A stretch of 64,000 bases of DNA, taken from Solimonas sp. K1W22B-7. Lineage in GTDB: Bacteria; Pseudomonadota; Gammaproteobacteria; Nevskiales; Nevskiaceae. This document shows, one piece after another, positions 18,741 through 28,808 of this stretch (its first letter is position 1; each line of letters opens with the position of its first letter). Made by a program: the position numbers and the translations under genes. Where the stretch lies: positions 186,001-250,000 of the forward strand of contig NZ_CP031704.1 in the NCBI RefSeq assembly GCF_003428335.1, in the 5' to 3' direction. The notes under the pieces were generated by a model that was given only the letters and a program-made list of their open reading frames with translations, ran no database searches and was not told where the DNA came from.

Positions 18741-19927
18741 AAAGCCTCCTTGCTCTTCACCGACTGCTGCTGCGGCGAGGACTCCGTGGTGAAGCGCTCG
18801 CGCAGCGCACCGAAAGCGCTGTCCAGGCGCGCCACGATCTGCTTGGGCAGCCGGGCGCCCTCCCAGTCGTTCTCGAAGCGCACACGGATCGGCAGGCCGT
18901 TGCTGATGCGGCCGTGCATGACCTCGCCATCGACGAAGCGCATGCGCACCAGCACGCCGACGGGGTTGCCGCCGAAAGGCTGGCTGTAGCCGGCAGGCAT
19001 CTCGCGCGCCACCTCCGGGACCGAGGCGACTTCGGCCTCGCGGCGGCTGCCGTCGGGAAACACCACCGTGCCGCGCTGGCCGGAGCGTGCGACCTCGGCG
19101 TACTTCGGCGGCACATAGGTGTCGATGTGCAGCTCGCCGCCGACCGGTGCCAGCATCGCCACCTTGCCGCCCAGCGCCAGCTGGTCGCCACTGACCACGG
19201 CCAGGTCGACGATGCGGCCGTCGCGCGGGGCACGCACCAGCTGGCCCTCCAGCTGTTCCTCCAGCTTGGCCTGCTCGGCGCGCAGCGACAGCACGCGGGT
19301 CCGCAGCTCGGTGTTGGGCACGCTCGGCGGCACGTGGTTCTGCACCGCCATGGTCTGGTACAGCTCGGAGATGCGCGACGAGGCCTGCTGTTCCTCGCGG
19401 CGCGCTGCGGAAAGCTCGGCCTCGGTGGCGGCGCCCTCGTCCACCAGCTGTTGCAGGGAATTCATGCGCTGGCTCTGGTAGCTCTTCTGCTCGCGCGCGA
19501 TCTCGATCTGGTCCTGCAGGTTCACGGTCGGCCCGCGCTCGGCGCTGATGCTGCTGGGAATGCCCTGCAGGGCCTTCAGCTCGGCACGGATCTGGCTGGC
19601 ACGCACCTCCAGTTCGGGGTTGTTGAGCCGCACCAACGGATCGCCCTCGGCGACCTCCTCGTAGGGTTTCACGTAGACCTCCTCGACGTAGCCCTGGCCC
19701 AGGGTGCGCACGGTGATCTGCTCCTGGGCGATCACGCCCGGGGCTTCCACTGCCACCGAGGCCCACAGGAACTTGCCGACGAAGTACAGCAGCGGGCTGC
19801 TGACCACCAGCAGGATCAGGTACCAGCGCCAGCGCGCGAGCTGCCGCTTGCCCGGTGCGTACGGCACCTGGATGCCGCGATCGCGGCTGGGGTCGCTCTG
19901 CTCCGGTTTAACGAATCTCACTTTCAT
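18737..19927 (-). CDS. HlyD-family membrane-fusion protein
   Basis: A 396-residue periplasmic adaptor: one N-terminal membrane helix (about 35-55), two lipoyl half-motifs (V-R-T-L-G-Q-G-Y-V near 80, and L-V-R-A-P-R-D-G-R-I-V near 230) around a coiled-coil hairpin (about 110-220), then a beta-barrel domain. Such adaptors link inner-membrane machines to TolC-type outer-membrane channels, and the upstream gene encodes exactly such a channel. No ABC transporter is present in the operon; the partner is the GT2 synthase. It overlaps the TolC-like gene by 20 bases and the epimerase by 4. Confidence 0.85.
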
Positions 19928-22340
19928 AACCCATCCTCATCAGGTCCGCCCATGCCTGCACGACGATGCCGTCGGCGTTGGCCTGCGCCTGCAGCAACTG
20001 CTGCAGGCGGCTCATCGACTTCTCGAAATCGGCGCGCGTGCGCTTCGCATGGCTTTCGGCCGCGTCCAGCTGCGGCTCCACGCTTTGCGCCACGCGGAAG
20101 CGCAGCTGCGGCGAGCCCGCCAGGATCGGCGTGGCGACGCTGGCGACGTTCTCCGGCTTCGAGTTGAAGATCATCAGCGTCACGTCCTTGACGCCGCCCT
20201 CGGCCAGGCGCTCGCCGAGCTTCCAGCCGCTGTAGGGCTCGTCGCGGAAGTAGCGCGGGTGAACGCTGATCGCGGTCGGCCAGGGTGAGGCCTTGGCCGC
20301 CGCCTGCATGCTCTTCACCCAGTTGTCGAACTGTTCGCGGCCGAGTGGCTGCCTGTAGACCTGGTCCGGCTCGATATCCAGGTGCAGACCGTCGAAGGGA
20401 AAGTCCCAGAGTCCCGAGATCAGTTCCACCAACTGCTCGCGGCCCTTGGGCTCGATCCAGCCCGCATCGCCCAGCAGCAGCTCCACCTTCACGCCGCGCT
20501 TGCGCGCGTTCTGCAGGAAGCCGCTCAGCGGCGCCGGACGGGCGCGGAACTCCCGGATCTGCGCCGCGTCCAGCGACACCAGCAGGCGGTCGATCGACAG
20601 GCGCTGCAGCAGCTTCCAGAAGCGGTCGCGGTTCTGCTGCTTGCCGATCAGGTCCTGGCTGTTCCAGACGTAGACCGCCATGTCGTCGCGACCGCGTGCG
20701 CTGCCGGCTTTCGGTGGCGGCGCCGGGGTAGCTGCGGCGGACGACCCGGCGGTGTTGTAGGCCACCGGCATCGCCGCCGCTGTGGGAATGGCCGCGCCGC
20801 CTTCCATCGTGCTGGCCATCTGGAAGCGTGCCGCGGGCCTGGGCTGCACTGGCTTGAGCCAGCGCGAGGCCTCGATGTTGGAGTCGGCCGTAGCGGAAGG
20901 CGGCAGGTCGGCGCGCAGTGGTACCGGTGTCGGCGCGGGAGCGGGCGCTGCGCTCCCGAGCTTGTCCGCAGCGGCCGGGCGCGGCGCCGGGCCGCTGCCG
21001 GCGAGCTGCCGCGTCACCAGTACGATCGGCTCGGCCAGGCGCTCACCGATGCCGGAGTCCGGCAGCAGCGCACGGCGCGGCGGTGCGGCGTCCTCGGCCA
21101 CCGCCAGGGCAAAAGCGCGAGCCTCGACGTTGGCGATCCAGCCGCGCGTGCGCGTATCGATCTCGGCCAGCGCCGCGGCGTAGTAGGACTGCAGCTTGCC
21201 TGCCAGGGTCTCGATGCCGTCCTCGGCGAACACGCCGCTGCGGCGCAGGCGCTCGCGCAGGGCCTCGTGCGCGCCGCGCGAGCGCTGCGCGGCAGCGGCG
21301 GTCTCTTCCCGCTGCTGCGCCAGCTTGTCGCGGGCGCCGCCGATGTCGGCCAGCAGTTCCTCCTGGCGCTGGCGGTAGCGCAGCTGCAGCGTCTCCAGCT
21401 CGGCGTTCAGGCGGTTGCGCTCGGCGCGGCGGGCGCTGCCCACGGCCAGCGGCGCGCTGAGGTTGACGCCGACGAAGGCATTGCCGCCGGTCTCGGAGTT
21501 GGTGGTGTCATGCACGGTATTGGCATTGACGTTGAAGGCGCCATCGAGCCCGTACCAGCGGCTGTCCTTCTGCTGGCGCTGCAGCGTCTCGCGCTGCGCC
21601 TGCAGCGATACCAGGTCCGGGTGGCGCTGCAGCGCGTCGCCGGCCGGCATGGTTACGTCCTCCGGCAGTTCGGTGGCGCGGGCCTGCAGTTCGCCGAGCT
21701 TGCGCCCGGTAAGCCGCTCCAGGCGGGCGCGGGCGGCGTTGCGCGTCGCCACCAGCTGGGCACGGTCGCTGCGCGCGCGGGCAAAGCCGGCGCCGCTGTC
21801 GATCATCTGCGAGCCCAGCATCATCCGCTTGTCCTGGCGCTGCTGCAGGCGCGGCAGCAACTGCGCTTCGCTCTCCAGGTAGGCGTCGACCAGCTTGAGG
21901 CTCTCCTGCGCTCCCCAGTAGCGTGCGTACTGCGCTTCCAGTTCGAGCTGCGCCAGGCGCCGTGCGGCTTCCAGGCGCACTTTCTTTTCCTGGGTCTTGC
22001 CGCTGGACAGGCCGATGGCGCGGGCCTGCTTCTCGGCCGAGCCGAACAGCGGGTAGCTCAGGCCGAGCTGCGCCTGTGCTGCCTGGTAGGAGATCGAGCG
22101 GCCTTCATCGACCACGTCCTGGATGTGGCCGTAGCCGGCGGCACCGGTGACGCGCCAGCCCTTCTCGGCACGGTCGCGGTCCAACTCGCTGCCGGCGGCC
22201 TTGAGTTCCGACTCCGCCTGCAGCACGCCGGCGGCATGGCCGGTGTCGCCCAGCAGGTTCTCGAGCAGCAGTTCCTCGGCCAGCGCCGGCCCCGCCGCCA
22301 GCACTCCGAGCAAGCTGAGGGTTTGCAGCAGGCGTTTCAT
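19908..22340 (-). CDS. TolC-like outer-membrane factor fused to a GH18-like domain
   Basis: An 810-residue fusion. After a signal peptide (M-K-R-L-L-Q-T-L... A-L-A-E-E), residues 25-460 are a long alpha-helical region with the heptad pattern of TolC-type export channels, though the second TolC repeat is poorly marked. A Pro/Ala-rich linker follows (about 470-550). Residues 554-805 begin A-V-Y-V-W-N-S-Q-D-L and contain D-F-P-F-D-G-L-H-L-D-I-E (D650 to E657), the D-G-x-x-x-D-x-E pattern of GH18 glycosidase barrels. An export channel carrying its own polysaccharide-active domain is unusual. The start has GGAGG 6 bases upstream and overlaps the GT2 stop by ATGA. Whether the barrel is catalytic is unknown. 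Confidence 0.8.
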   Translation of the reverse strand: MKRLLQTLSLLGVLAAGPALAEELLLENLLGDTGHAAGVLQAESELKAAGSELDRDRAEKGWRVTGAAGYGHIQDVVDEGRSISYQAAQAQLGLSYPLFGSAEKQARAIGLSSGKTQEKKVRLEAARRLAQLELEAQYARYWGAQESLKLVDAYLESEAQLLPRLQQRQDKRMMLGSQMIDSGAGFARARSDRAQLVATRNAARARLERLTGRKLGELQARATELPEDVTMPAGDALQRHPDLVSLQAQRETLQRQQKDSRWYGLDGAFNVNANTVHDTTNSETGGNAFVGVNLSAPLAVGSARRAERNRLNAELETLQLRYRQRQEELLADIGGARDKLAQQREETAAAAQRSRGAHEALRERLRRSGVFAEDGIETLAGKLQSYYAAALAEIDTRTRGWIANVEARAFALAVAEDAAPPRRALLPDSGIGERLAEPIVLVTRQLAGSGPAPRPAAADKLGSAAPAPAPTPVPLRADLPPSATADSNIEASRWLKPVQPRPAARFQMASTMEGGAAIPTAAAMPVAYNTAGSSAAATPAPPPKAGSARGRDDMAVYVWNSQDLIGKQQNRDRFWKLLQRLSIDRLLVSLDAAQIREFRARPAPLSGFLQNARKRGVKVELLLGDAGWIEPKGREQLVELISGLWDFPFDGLHLDIEPDQVYRQPLGREQFDNWVKSMQAAAKASPWPTAISVHPRYFRDEPYSGWKLGERLAEGGVKDVTLMIFNSKPENVASVATPILAGSPQLRFRVAQSVEPQLDAAESHAKRTRADFEKSMSRLQQLLQAQANADGIVVQAWADLMRMGYESEIR

Positions 22341-23671
22341 CGCGGGCCTCCTTGTCGGATGACCCACCACGGACCCATGGGCGAGTCCTGGTGAGCGCGG
22401 TTGAACCATTCGTGGAATGTGGCGATCACGCTCCAGACGCGGGCCGACACCATGAACAGCGGCATCAGCGGCAGCACCCAGAAGTAGCGCGCATCCTGCG
22501 CGGGGCGTTCCGACAGCAGCGCCAGGAACAGCAGGAACTGCAGCACGGTGATCGTCAGGTAGAAGACATAGATCAGCAGCATCGTGCCGATGAAGAACGG
22601 TGCCGGCTGGAACAGCAGCATCCAGGCGAGGAAGCCCACCTGCAGGATCGGCAGGAAGATCTGGAACAGCAGTCCGTACCAGGTGCTGCCGATGAAGTTG
22701 CGCCAGCCGATCATCGGCGAGAAGGCCTGCCAGTGCTTGCGGAAATAGATGTAGGACAGGTCGCCGTCCCAGCGCAGGCGCTGCTTGTAGAAGGCGGCGA
22801 AGGTGTCGGGCACCTCGGTATGCGCAACCGCGCCGGGCGCGAACACCAGCTTCAGTTCCGGGTGGCGCTTGAGGTACTGCTTGACGCGCAGCGTCAGGTC
22901 CAGGTCCTCGCCGGTGCCGGTGTTCCAGCCGCCGACGTGATCCAGGATCGACTTGCGGTAGATCATGAAGGCGCCGGGCAGGTTGTTGATCAGGTTCCAC
23001 TCGGCCAGGCCGACCTTGCCCAGGTAGATCGCCAGCATGTATTCCACGGCCTGGAAGCGCGTGATCATCGACTTCTGGCCGTTGCGTGCGCGCAGCGGGC
23101 CGGTGGCGGCGACCACATGGGGATCGGCAAAGGGCTTGATCGCCTGCGCCACCATTTCGTTGTCGAAGGAGGTGTCGGCGTCCAGCGCCATCACGATCTC
23201 GCCGGTGGCATAGAGCAGGCCGGTGTTGGTGGCCGAGACTCGGCCGCCGCGCTGCGGCTTGGGGATGAAGCGCACCGAGCGGTTGGCGCCACCGCCGAAC
23301 TGCGGCATCAGTTCCTTGATCGCGTCATAGGTCGCACGGTTGGCCACGGCACCGTCGAGCACGAGCAGCAGTTCGATGTGCCCGGGATAGATCTGCTCCA
23401 GCAGCGAGCGGATCGAATACTGCACGTCGCGACCCTCGGCGTAGGCGTTGCAGATGCAGGTGACGCGCGGGTAGTAGGGAATCTCCGCCGGCGGATGCGT
23501 GTGGCGGCGCCACAGGTAGTGCATGACGCCCAGCCAGGTCAGCAGATACAGCGGCATTTCCAGCAGCAGCGCGAAGGGTGCGAACTTCAGCACCAGTGCC
23601 TCGGCGCTGCCGCTGACCATCGCCAGGAAGACGGCGAAGCCGGACACCAGGTTGACGAAGATGCTGTCCAT
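22337..23671 (-). CDS. Membrane GT2 polysaccharide synthase
   Basis: A 444-residue processive family-2 glycosyltransferase of the cellulose/hyaluronan/PgaC type at the inner membrane. Two N-terminal helices are followed by the cytosolic GT-A domain with L-D-G-A near 105, D-A-D (164-166), G-E-D-L-D (254-258) and Q-R-L-R-W (297-301), which are the D, DxD, (T/G)ED and Q(R/Q)xRW motifs of processive synthases. Four or so C-terminal helices would form the translocation pore. No PilZ domain is present, unlike BcsA. It is the probable core of the operon, making a beta-linked polymer that leaves through the HlyD/TolC-like pair. Confidence 0.93.
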   Translation of the reverse strand: MDSIFVNLVSGFAVFLAMVSGSAEALVLKFAPFALLLEMPLYLLTWLGVMHYLWRRHTHPPAEIPYYPRVTCICNAYAEGRDVQYSIRSLLEQIYPGHIELLLVLDGAVANRATYDAIKELMPQFGGGANRSVRFIPKPQRGGRVSATNTGLLYATGEIVMALDADTSFDNEMVAQAIKPFADPHVVAATGPLRARNGQKSMITRFQAVEYMLAIYLGKVGLAEWNLINNLPGAFMIYRKSILDHVGGWNTGTGEDLDLTLRVKQYLKRHPELKLVFAPGAVAHTEVPDTFAAFYKQRLRWDGDLSYIYFRKHWQAFSPMIGWRNFIGSTWYGLLFQIFLPILQVGFLAWMLLFQPAPFFIGTMLLIYVFYLTITVLQFLLFLALLSERPAQDARYFWVLPLMPLFMVSARVWSVIATFHEWFNRAHQDSPMGPWWVIRQGGPR

Positions 23672-23672
23672 G

Positions 23673-25178
23673 TCAGGCCGCCCGCGCCCTGGCTGGCCGC
23701 TGCCATTGCTGCTCCAGCGCTTCCAGCAGCGATGCCGCGTTCGTCCCGTCGGCGGTGGTCGCCATCACCTTCGCAAGCTGCCAGGACGGGCCGATGCCCT
23801 CCGGCTGCACGGCGCGCTGCTGCAACTGGCCGACCGCTTCATGCAGCTGTGCGAGGCGGTCGCGGTCGGCGCCGGGCAGCAGCAGGCACAGGGTCTCGGC
23901 GTCCAGGCGTGTCGCGAGGTCCGACTCGATCAGCAGTTCGCGCAGGCGTTCGGCGAAAGCATCCACCAGCTGCGATGCGCGTCCGGCGCCCAACTGCTCC
24001 GCCAGCGTGACGGCATTGCCCAGGCGCAGGCCCAGCAGGGCCAGGCGCGTGCCGCCCTGGCTGCGACCGATCTTCAGCAGCCAGTCCAGGCTGTGGCTGA
24101 AGTGCTCGCGGCTGGCGTAGTGCTGGGCGTCGAACAGCGCGGGCGACTGCGCCGGGTTGCGGCCCTGGGCCACCAGGCAGCCGCGGCTGCTCAGGCGCCA
24201 GGACCAGAGCTTGTGCAGGCGCAATGCGGTGGGGGCCATCGAGTGGTCGCAGACCGCGCAGCGCGCCACGACTTCGCCCTCGACGAAGACGTGCTCGCAG
24301 CTGCGGCAGGAGGTCGTCTCCAGAGGGCGGTCGTAGTCGCTGCCGATGTGCCGCAGATGCGTGCCGCACTTGGGGCAGCAGCGGCCGCCGCCGCGGGTGA
24401 AGCGGTCCTCCGGGGCGATCAGGCCGCAGGTGAAGCAATGCAGGGCGGCGTGCTGGTCGATGTCGATCGAGCGGCAGCTGGGGCAGACGTCGATGAAGCT
24501 CAGGTGCGCGCTGCCGCAGAAATCGCATTCGCGCTGGCGCGCCCGCAGTTCCCCGCGGGTCAGCAGGCCATCGCGCTCCAGCTGCTGCAGCCAGCCCTGC
24601 GGATCGGTATCGCCGCGCTCCAGTACGTCGAGCAGGGGGTAGTGATGCAGCCGCGGATGACGCCAGTCGGCGCGCGGCTCCAGCGTCGCGCCCGGGCGCA
24701 GCCACAGGTATTCCAGCAGCAGGGCCGCCGGGCTGCGGTCGTCGTCCTTGTCGCGCATCGCCTGCGCGCGGGCGACGCTGGCGTCGATGCGCTCCAGCAA
24801 TTCCGGGACGGTGGCCGGCAGCGGGCCGTCGCCGACCGGCGCATCGGCCTCCCCGACCGAGCCTTCGACGAAGGCCAGGCGCGCGGCATGATCGGGGTCG
24901 CGGCGGATCTGGCGCAGCCACTCGCCGGTGGCGGCGGGATCGGTGCTGCGCACGATGAAAGCGGCGGGCTTCAGGCCCGATTCGCGGAAGCCGCGATAGT
25001 CGCTGAAGCAGTGCGCGACCCGCCCGGCCAGCAGCAACCGCCCGCTGTCCGGCGTGCGCGGGGCGAAGATCACGATGTCGTTGCTGGTCACGGGCAGCCT
25101 CTCCTGTTCCATGGACCCGGTCACGGGACCGGTGCCGATCGCCCATCCTTGGGCTGAGGTATCAGGGGCAACGGTCAT
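23673..25178 (-). CDS. Zinc-ribbon protein with degenerate GGDEF domain
   Basis: About 501 residues; the first gene of the polysaccharide operon. The N-terminal third looks like a receiver-related or small alpha/beta domain (N-D-I-V-I-F-A-P-R-T). Then come six Cys pairs: C-D-F-C, C-P-S-C, C-F-T-C, C-P-K-C, C-R-S-C and C-A-V-C, enough for three zinc ribbons; the layout recalls the TackOD1 output domain. The C-terminal 150 residues follow the fold of a GGDEF domain, but the signature is replaced by R-L-D-A-E-T-L, so cyclic-di-GMP synthesis is not expected. The start is uncertain (25178 or 25112), with no strong ribosome binding site at either. It ends one base before the GT2 start. It probably senses or regulates the synthase. 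Confidence 0.72.
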   Translation of the reverse strand: MTVAPDTSAQGWAIGTGPVTGSMEQERLPVTSNDIVIFAPRTPDSGRLLLAGRVAHCFSDYRGFRESGLKPAAFIVRSTDPAATGEWLRQIRRDPDHAARLAFVEGSVGEADAPVGDGPLPATVPELLERIDASVARAQAMRDKDDDRSPAALLLEYLWLRPGATLEPRADWRHPRLHHYPLLDVLERGDTDPQGWLQQLERDGLLTRGELRARQRECDFCGSAHLSFIDVCPSCRSIDIDQHAALHCFTCGLIAPEDRFTRGGGRCCPKCGTHLRHIGSDYDRPLETTSCRSCEHVFVEGEVVARCAVCDHSMAPTALRLHKLWSWRLSSRGCLVAQGRNPAQSPALFDAQHYASREHFSHSLDWLLKIGRSQGGTRLALLGLRLGNAVTLAEQLGAGRASQLVDAFAERLRELLIESDLATRLDAETLCLLLPGADRDRLAQLHEAVGQLQQRAVQPEGIGPSWQLAKVMATTADGTNAASLLEALEQQWQRPARARAA

Positions 25179-25498
25179 GCCAGCCATGCGCCACGGCTTG
25201 GCAAACAAGGACTTGCAAGGGTCGAGCGCCCGGCCGTGCGGAAGAGCGGCCACCGCGGCAGGGGGAAAGCGTCGCCGAACTCCGACAGGCTTCGCCGTGC
25301 CCACGGCACAACTGCCGCTGCGTGCGGGGTTTCAGGGGAATTCCCGCGCGTCTGCGAACGGCGACGCATGGATGAACGGCGAATGAACGGCGGGCCGGCA
25401 TGCCAGGGAACTGTTGCCCGGCGGCGCCAGTCACAGGTCCGCGGCGCAAGGATGCGCCGCGAGCGACACCTGCTTTCCAAGGACCGGATTCCACGCCG

Positions 25499-26941
25499 AT
25501 GCGCCCGCCGCTGCCCCGAACCATGACCGTGCTGGTGACGACCGGCTGTGTGCTCGTGTCGCTGCCGCTGCTGCTGGCCCTGGTGCTGGCGGACCTGGCG
25601 CTGCAGCGGCACGCGCGCCAGGCCGATCGCCTGATGCAGGAGAGCATGGCGCTGGCGCTGCTGGGCAGCGACCTGCGCGACAATCTCAGCCAGCTGGAGC
25701 GCAACGCGCGGCAGTACGTTGCGCTCGGCGAACCGGCATTGCTGGATCTGTTCGCCAGCCGCCTGAAGGACATCGATACCACCCTGGACCGGCTCGAGCG
25801 GCAGCAACTGCGGCGCGACGGCGGCGAACGCCTCGGCGTGTCGCTGGCCAGGTTGCGCCAGGGCCTGGCCGAGGTGTCGCAGGCCTGGTCGCGCAGCCTC
25901 AGCGCCGACGCGCCGCTGGCCGAGGTCGTCACGCGGCTGCACTCGTTGTCCTTCGACATCGATCCGGTCGTGGCCGAGGCCAGGTACCTGGCCGACCAGC
26001 GCATCGGGCAACTGCGCCACGATGCGGTGAGTGCGCGGCGCACGATGCTGTTGCTGGCGCTGGCCCTGGTACCGCTGACGGCGCTGCTGGCGGTGTGCTT
26101 CTCGATCGCCGTTTCCCGTCCGCTCAAGCGCATGGCCCAGGGCGTCGCGGAACTCGGCCACTCGCGCTACCAGCAGCCGATCGCGGTGGGTTTTCCGCAG
26201 GAACTGCAGGAACTGGCCGAGCGCCTCGACTGGCTGCGCCTGCGCCTGGCGCAGCTGGCGGCCGACAAGGATCGTTTCCTGCGGCATGTGTCGCATGAAC
26301 TCAAGACCCCGCTGGCCAGCCTCGGCGAAGGCGCGGCGCTGCTGCGCGAAGGCTCGCTGGGCGAACTCAGCCAGAGCCAGACCGAGGTGGCGCAGATCCT
26401 CATCGAGTCTTCCGCCGATCTCGAAGTGCTGATCGACAACCTGCTGGCCTACTCCGCCTGGCGCAACGACCGGGTCGATGCCTCGATGGAATGGTTCGAT
26501 ACCGCGCCGCTGCTGGCCGAGGTGCTGGCGGCGCACCGCCTGCCGCTGGCGCGGCGCGCGCTCGACGCAGCCGTCGAAGTGTCGTCACCAAGACTCTACG
26601 GACAGCGCGCGCAGCTGCGCACGGCACTGGACAACCTCATGACCAATGCGATCAAGCATGCCCCGGAGGGCAGCACGATCGATATCGCGGCCGGCATGAA
26701 TGCCGGCCGCTGCGAACTACAGGTGCGCGATCGCGGCCGGGGTGTGCTCGATGAAGAAAAGCAAAAGATCTTTGAACCGTTCGTACGCGGCGGCGAGTCG
26801 GAGGAATCCGGCATTCGCGGTACCGGTGTGGGGCTGTCGATCGTGCGCGAGACCGCGCAGGCGCACAGCGGCAGCGTGGAGGTGGCGGATGCCGGGCCTG
26901 GCGCGCGCTTCAGCATGGTCTGGCCTGCTCCTGCTGCTTAG
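25499..26941 (+). CDS. glrK: Sensor histidine kinase GlrK/QseE-like
   Basis: A 480-residue inner-membrane kinase. A first helix (about 9-30), a periplasmic helical sensor domain, a second helix (about 180-205) and a HAMP segment lead to the H-box H-V-S-H-E-L-K-T-P-L, then the N-box N-L-M-T-N-A-I-K-H and G-x-G boxes D-R-G-R-G and G-T-G-V-G-L-S. The gene order kinase, small lipoprotein, sigma-54 response regulator is that of glrK-qseG-glrR (qseEGF), which in enterobacteria responds to envelope signals. The ATG at 25499 is used; M-T-V-L at 25523 is an alternative. Its 3' end overlaps the lipoprotein gene by 53 bases. The 320 bases upstream of it (25179-25498) hold the divergent promoters but nothing I can pick out. 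Confidence 0.92.
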   Translation: MRPPLPRTMTVLVTTGCVLVSLPLLLALVLADLALQRHARQADRLMQESMALALLGSDLRDNLSQLERNARQYVALGEPALLDLFASRLKDIDTTLDRLERQQLRRDGGERLGVSLARLRQGLAEVSQAWSRSLSADAPLAEVVTRLHSLSFDIDPVVAEARYLADQRIGQLRHDAVSARRTMLLLALALVPLTALLAVCFSIAVSRPLKRMAQGVAELGHSRYQQPIAVGFPQELQELAERLDWLRLRLAQLAADKDRFLRHVSHELKTPLASLGEGAALLREGSLGELSQSQTEVAQILIESSADLEVLIDNLLAYSAWRNDRVDASMEWFDTAPLLAEVLAAHRLPLARRALDAAVEVSSPRLYGQRAQLRTALDNLMTNAIKHAPEGSTIDIAAGMNAGRCELQVRDRGRGVLDEEKQKIFEPFVRGGESEESGIRGTGVGLSIVRETAQAHSGSVEVADAGPGARFSMVWPAPAA

Positions 26942-27343
26942 CCTGGCCGGCTGCGCCAGCGTGGAGCCGATGTCCTGGCGCCTGCCGATCGGCGGGCCCG
27001 GCCCCGAGCCGGTGGAATTCCTGGCGCAGGCCCTGGCCGCGAGCCCGCCGCAGCGCGAGGCCATGTGGCAGGACCTGCGCAGCGACGATCCCGGCACCGA
27101 GCAGAAGCTGCGTGTCGCGCTGATGCAGAGCGTGCCGGATCACTCCGGCTACAACCGCGGCTCGGCGCAGAGGCGCCTGCGCAAGCTGCTGTCGCAGTCG
27201 CTGACCGGCGGCCAGCGCGCCGCCGCCAGCGTGCGCCTGCACGAACTGGACAGTGCCACCCAGTGCCAGGTCGAGGTGCAGGACCTGCGCCAGCGCATGG
27301 CCGCGGTGGTCGATATCGAGCGCCGTCTCGGGAAGGGGCGCTG

Positions 27344-27344
<1 letters not shown>
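26889..27344 (+). CDS. qseG: QseG-like outer-membrane lipoprotein
   Basis: A 151-residue lipoprotein: M-P-G-L-A-R-A-S-A-W-S-G then a hydrophobic run ending L-S-L-A-G-C (lipobox). The mature part is helical and charged. GGAGG at 26878-26882 selects this start, which lies inside the 3' end of the kinase gene. Its stop overlaps the next start (TGATG). QseG in enterobacteria binds and modulates the QseE/GlrK kinase from the periplasm, and position and size fit that job here; sequence similarity is not obvious by eye. Confidence 0.75.
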
Positions 27345-28705
<1,361 letters not shown>

Positions 28706-28717
<12 letters not shown>

Positions 28718-28780
28718 ACGCGAATGGACGCAAATGGCCAAGCCTTATGTATTCGCGTTGATTTGCGTTCATTCGCGGAC
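28706..28780. repeat. Dispersed inverted repeat (GTCCGCGAATGAACGC type), copy 1
   Basis: Arms of about 30 bp with a few mismatches, starting GTCCGCGAATGAACGCGAAT and ending in ATTCGCGGAC. A second copy lies at 62745-62819. Both abut the 3' end of a gene. This copy encodes the last codons and the stop of glrR. Confidence 0.85.
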
Positions 28781-28808
28781 TGATGTCTTGTCCCAATGAC
28801 CTGAATCG

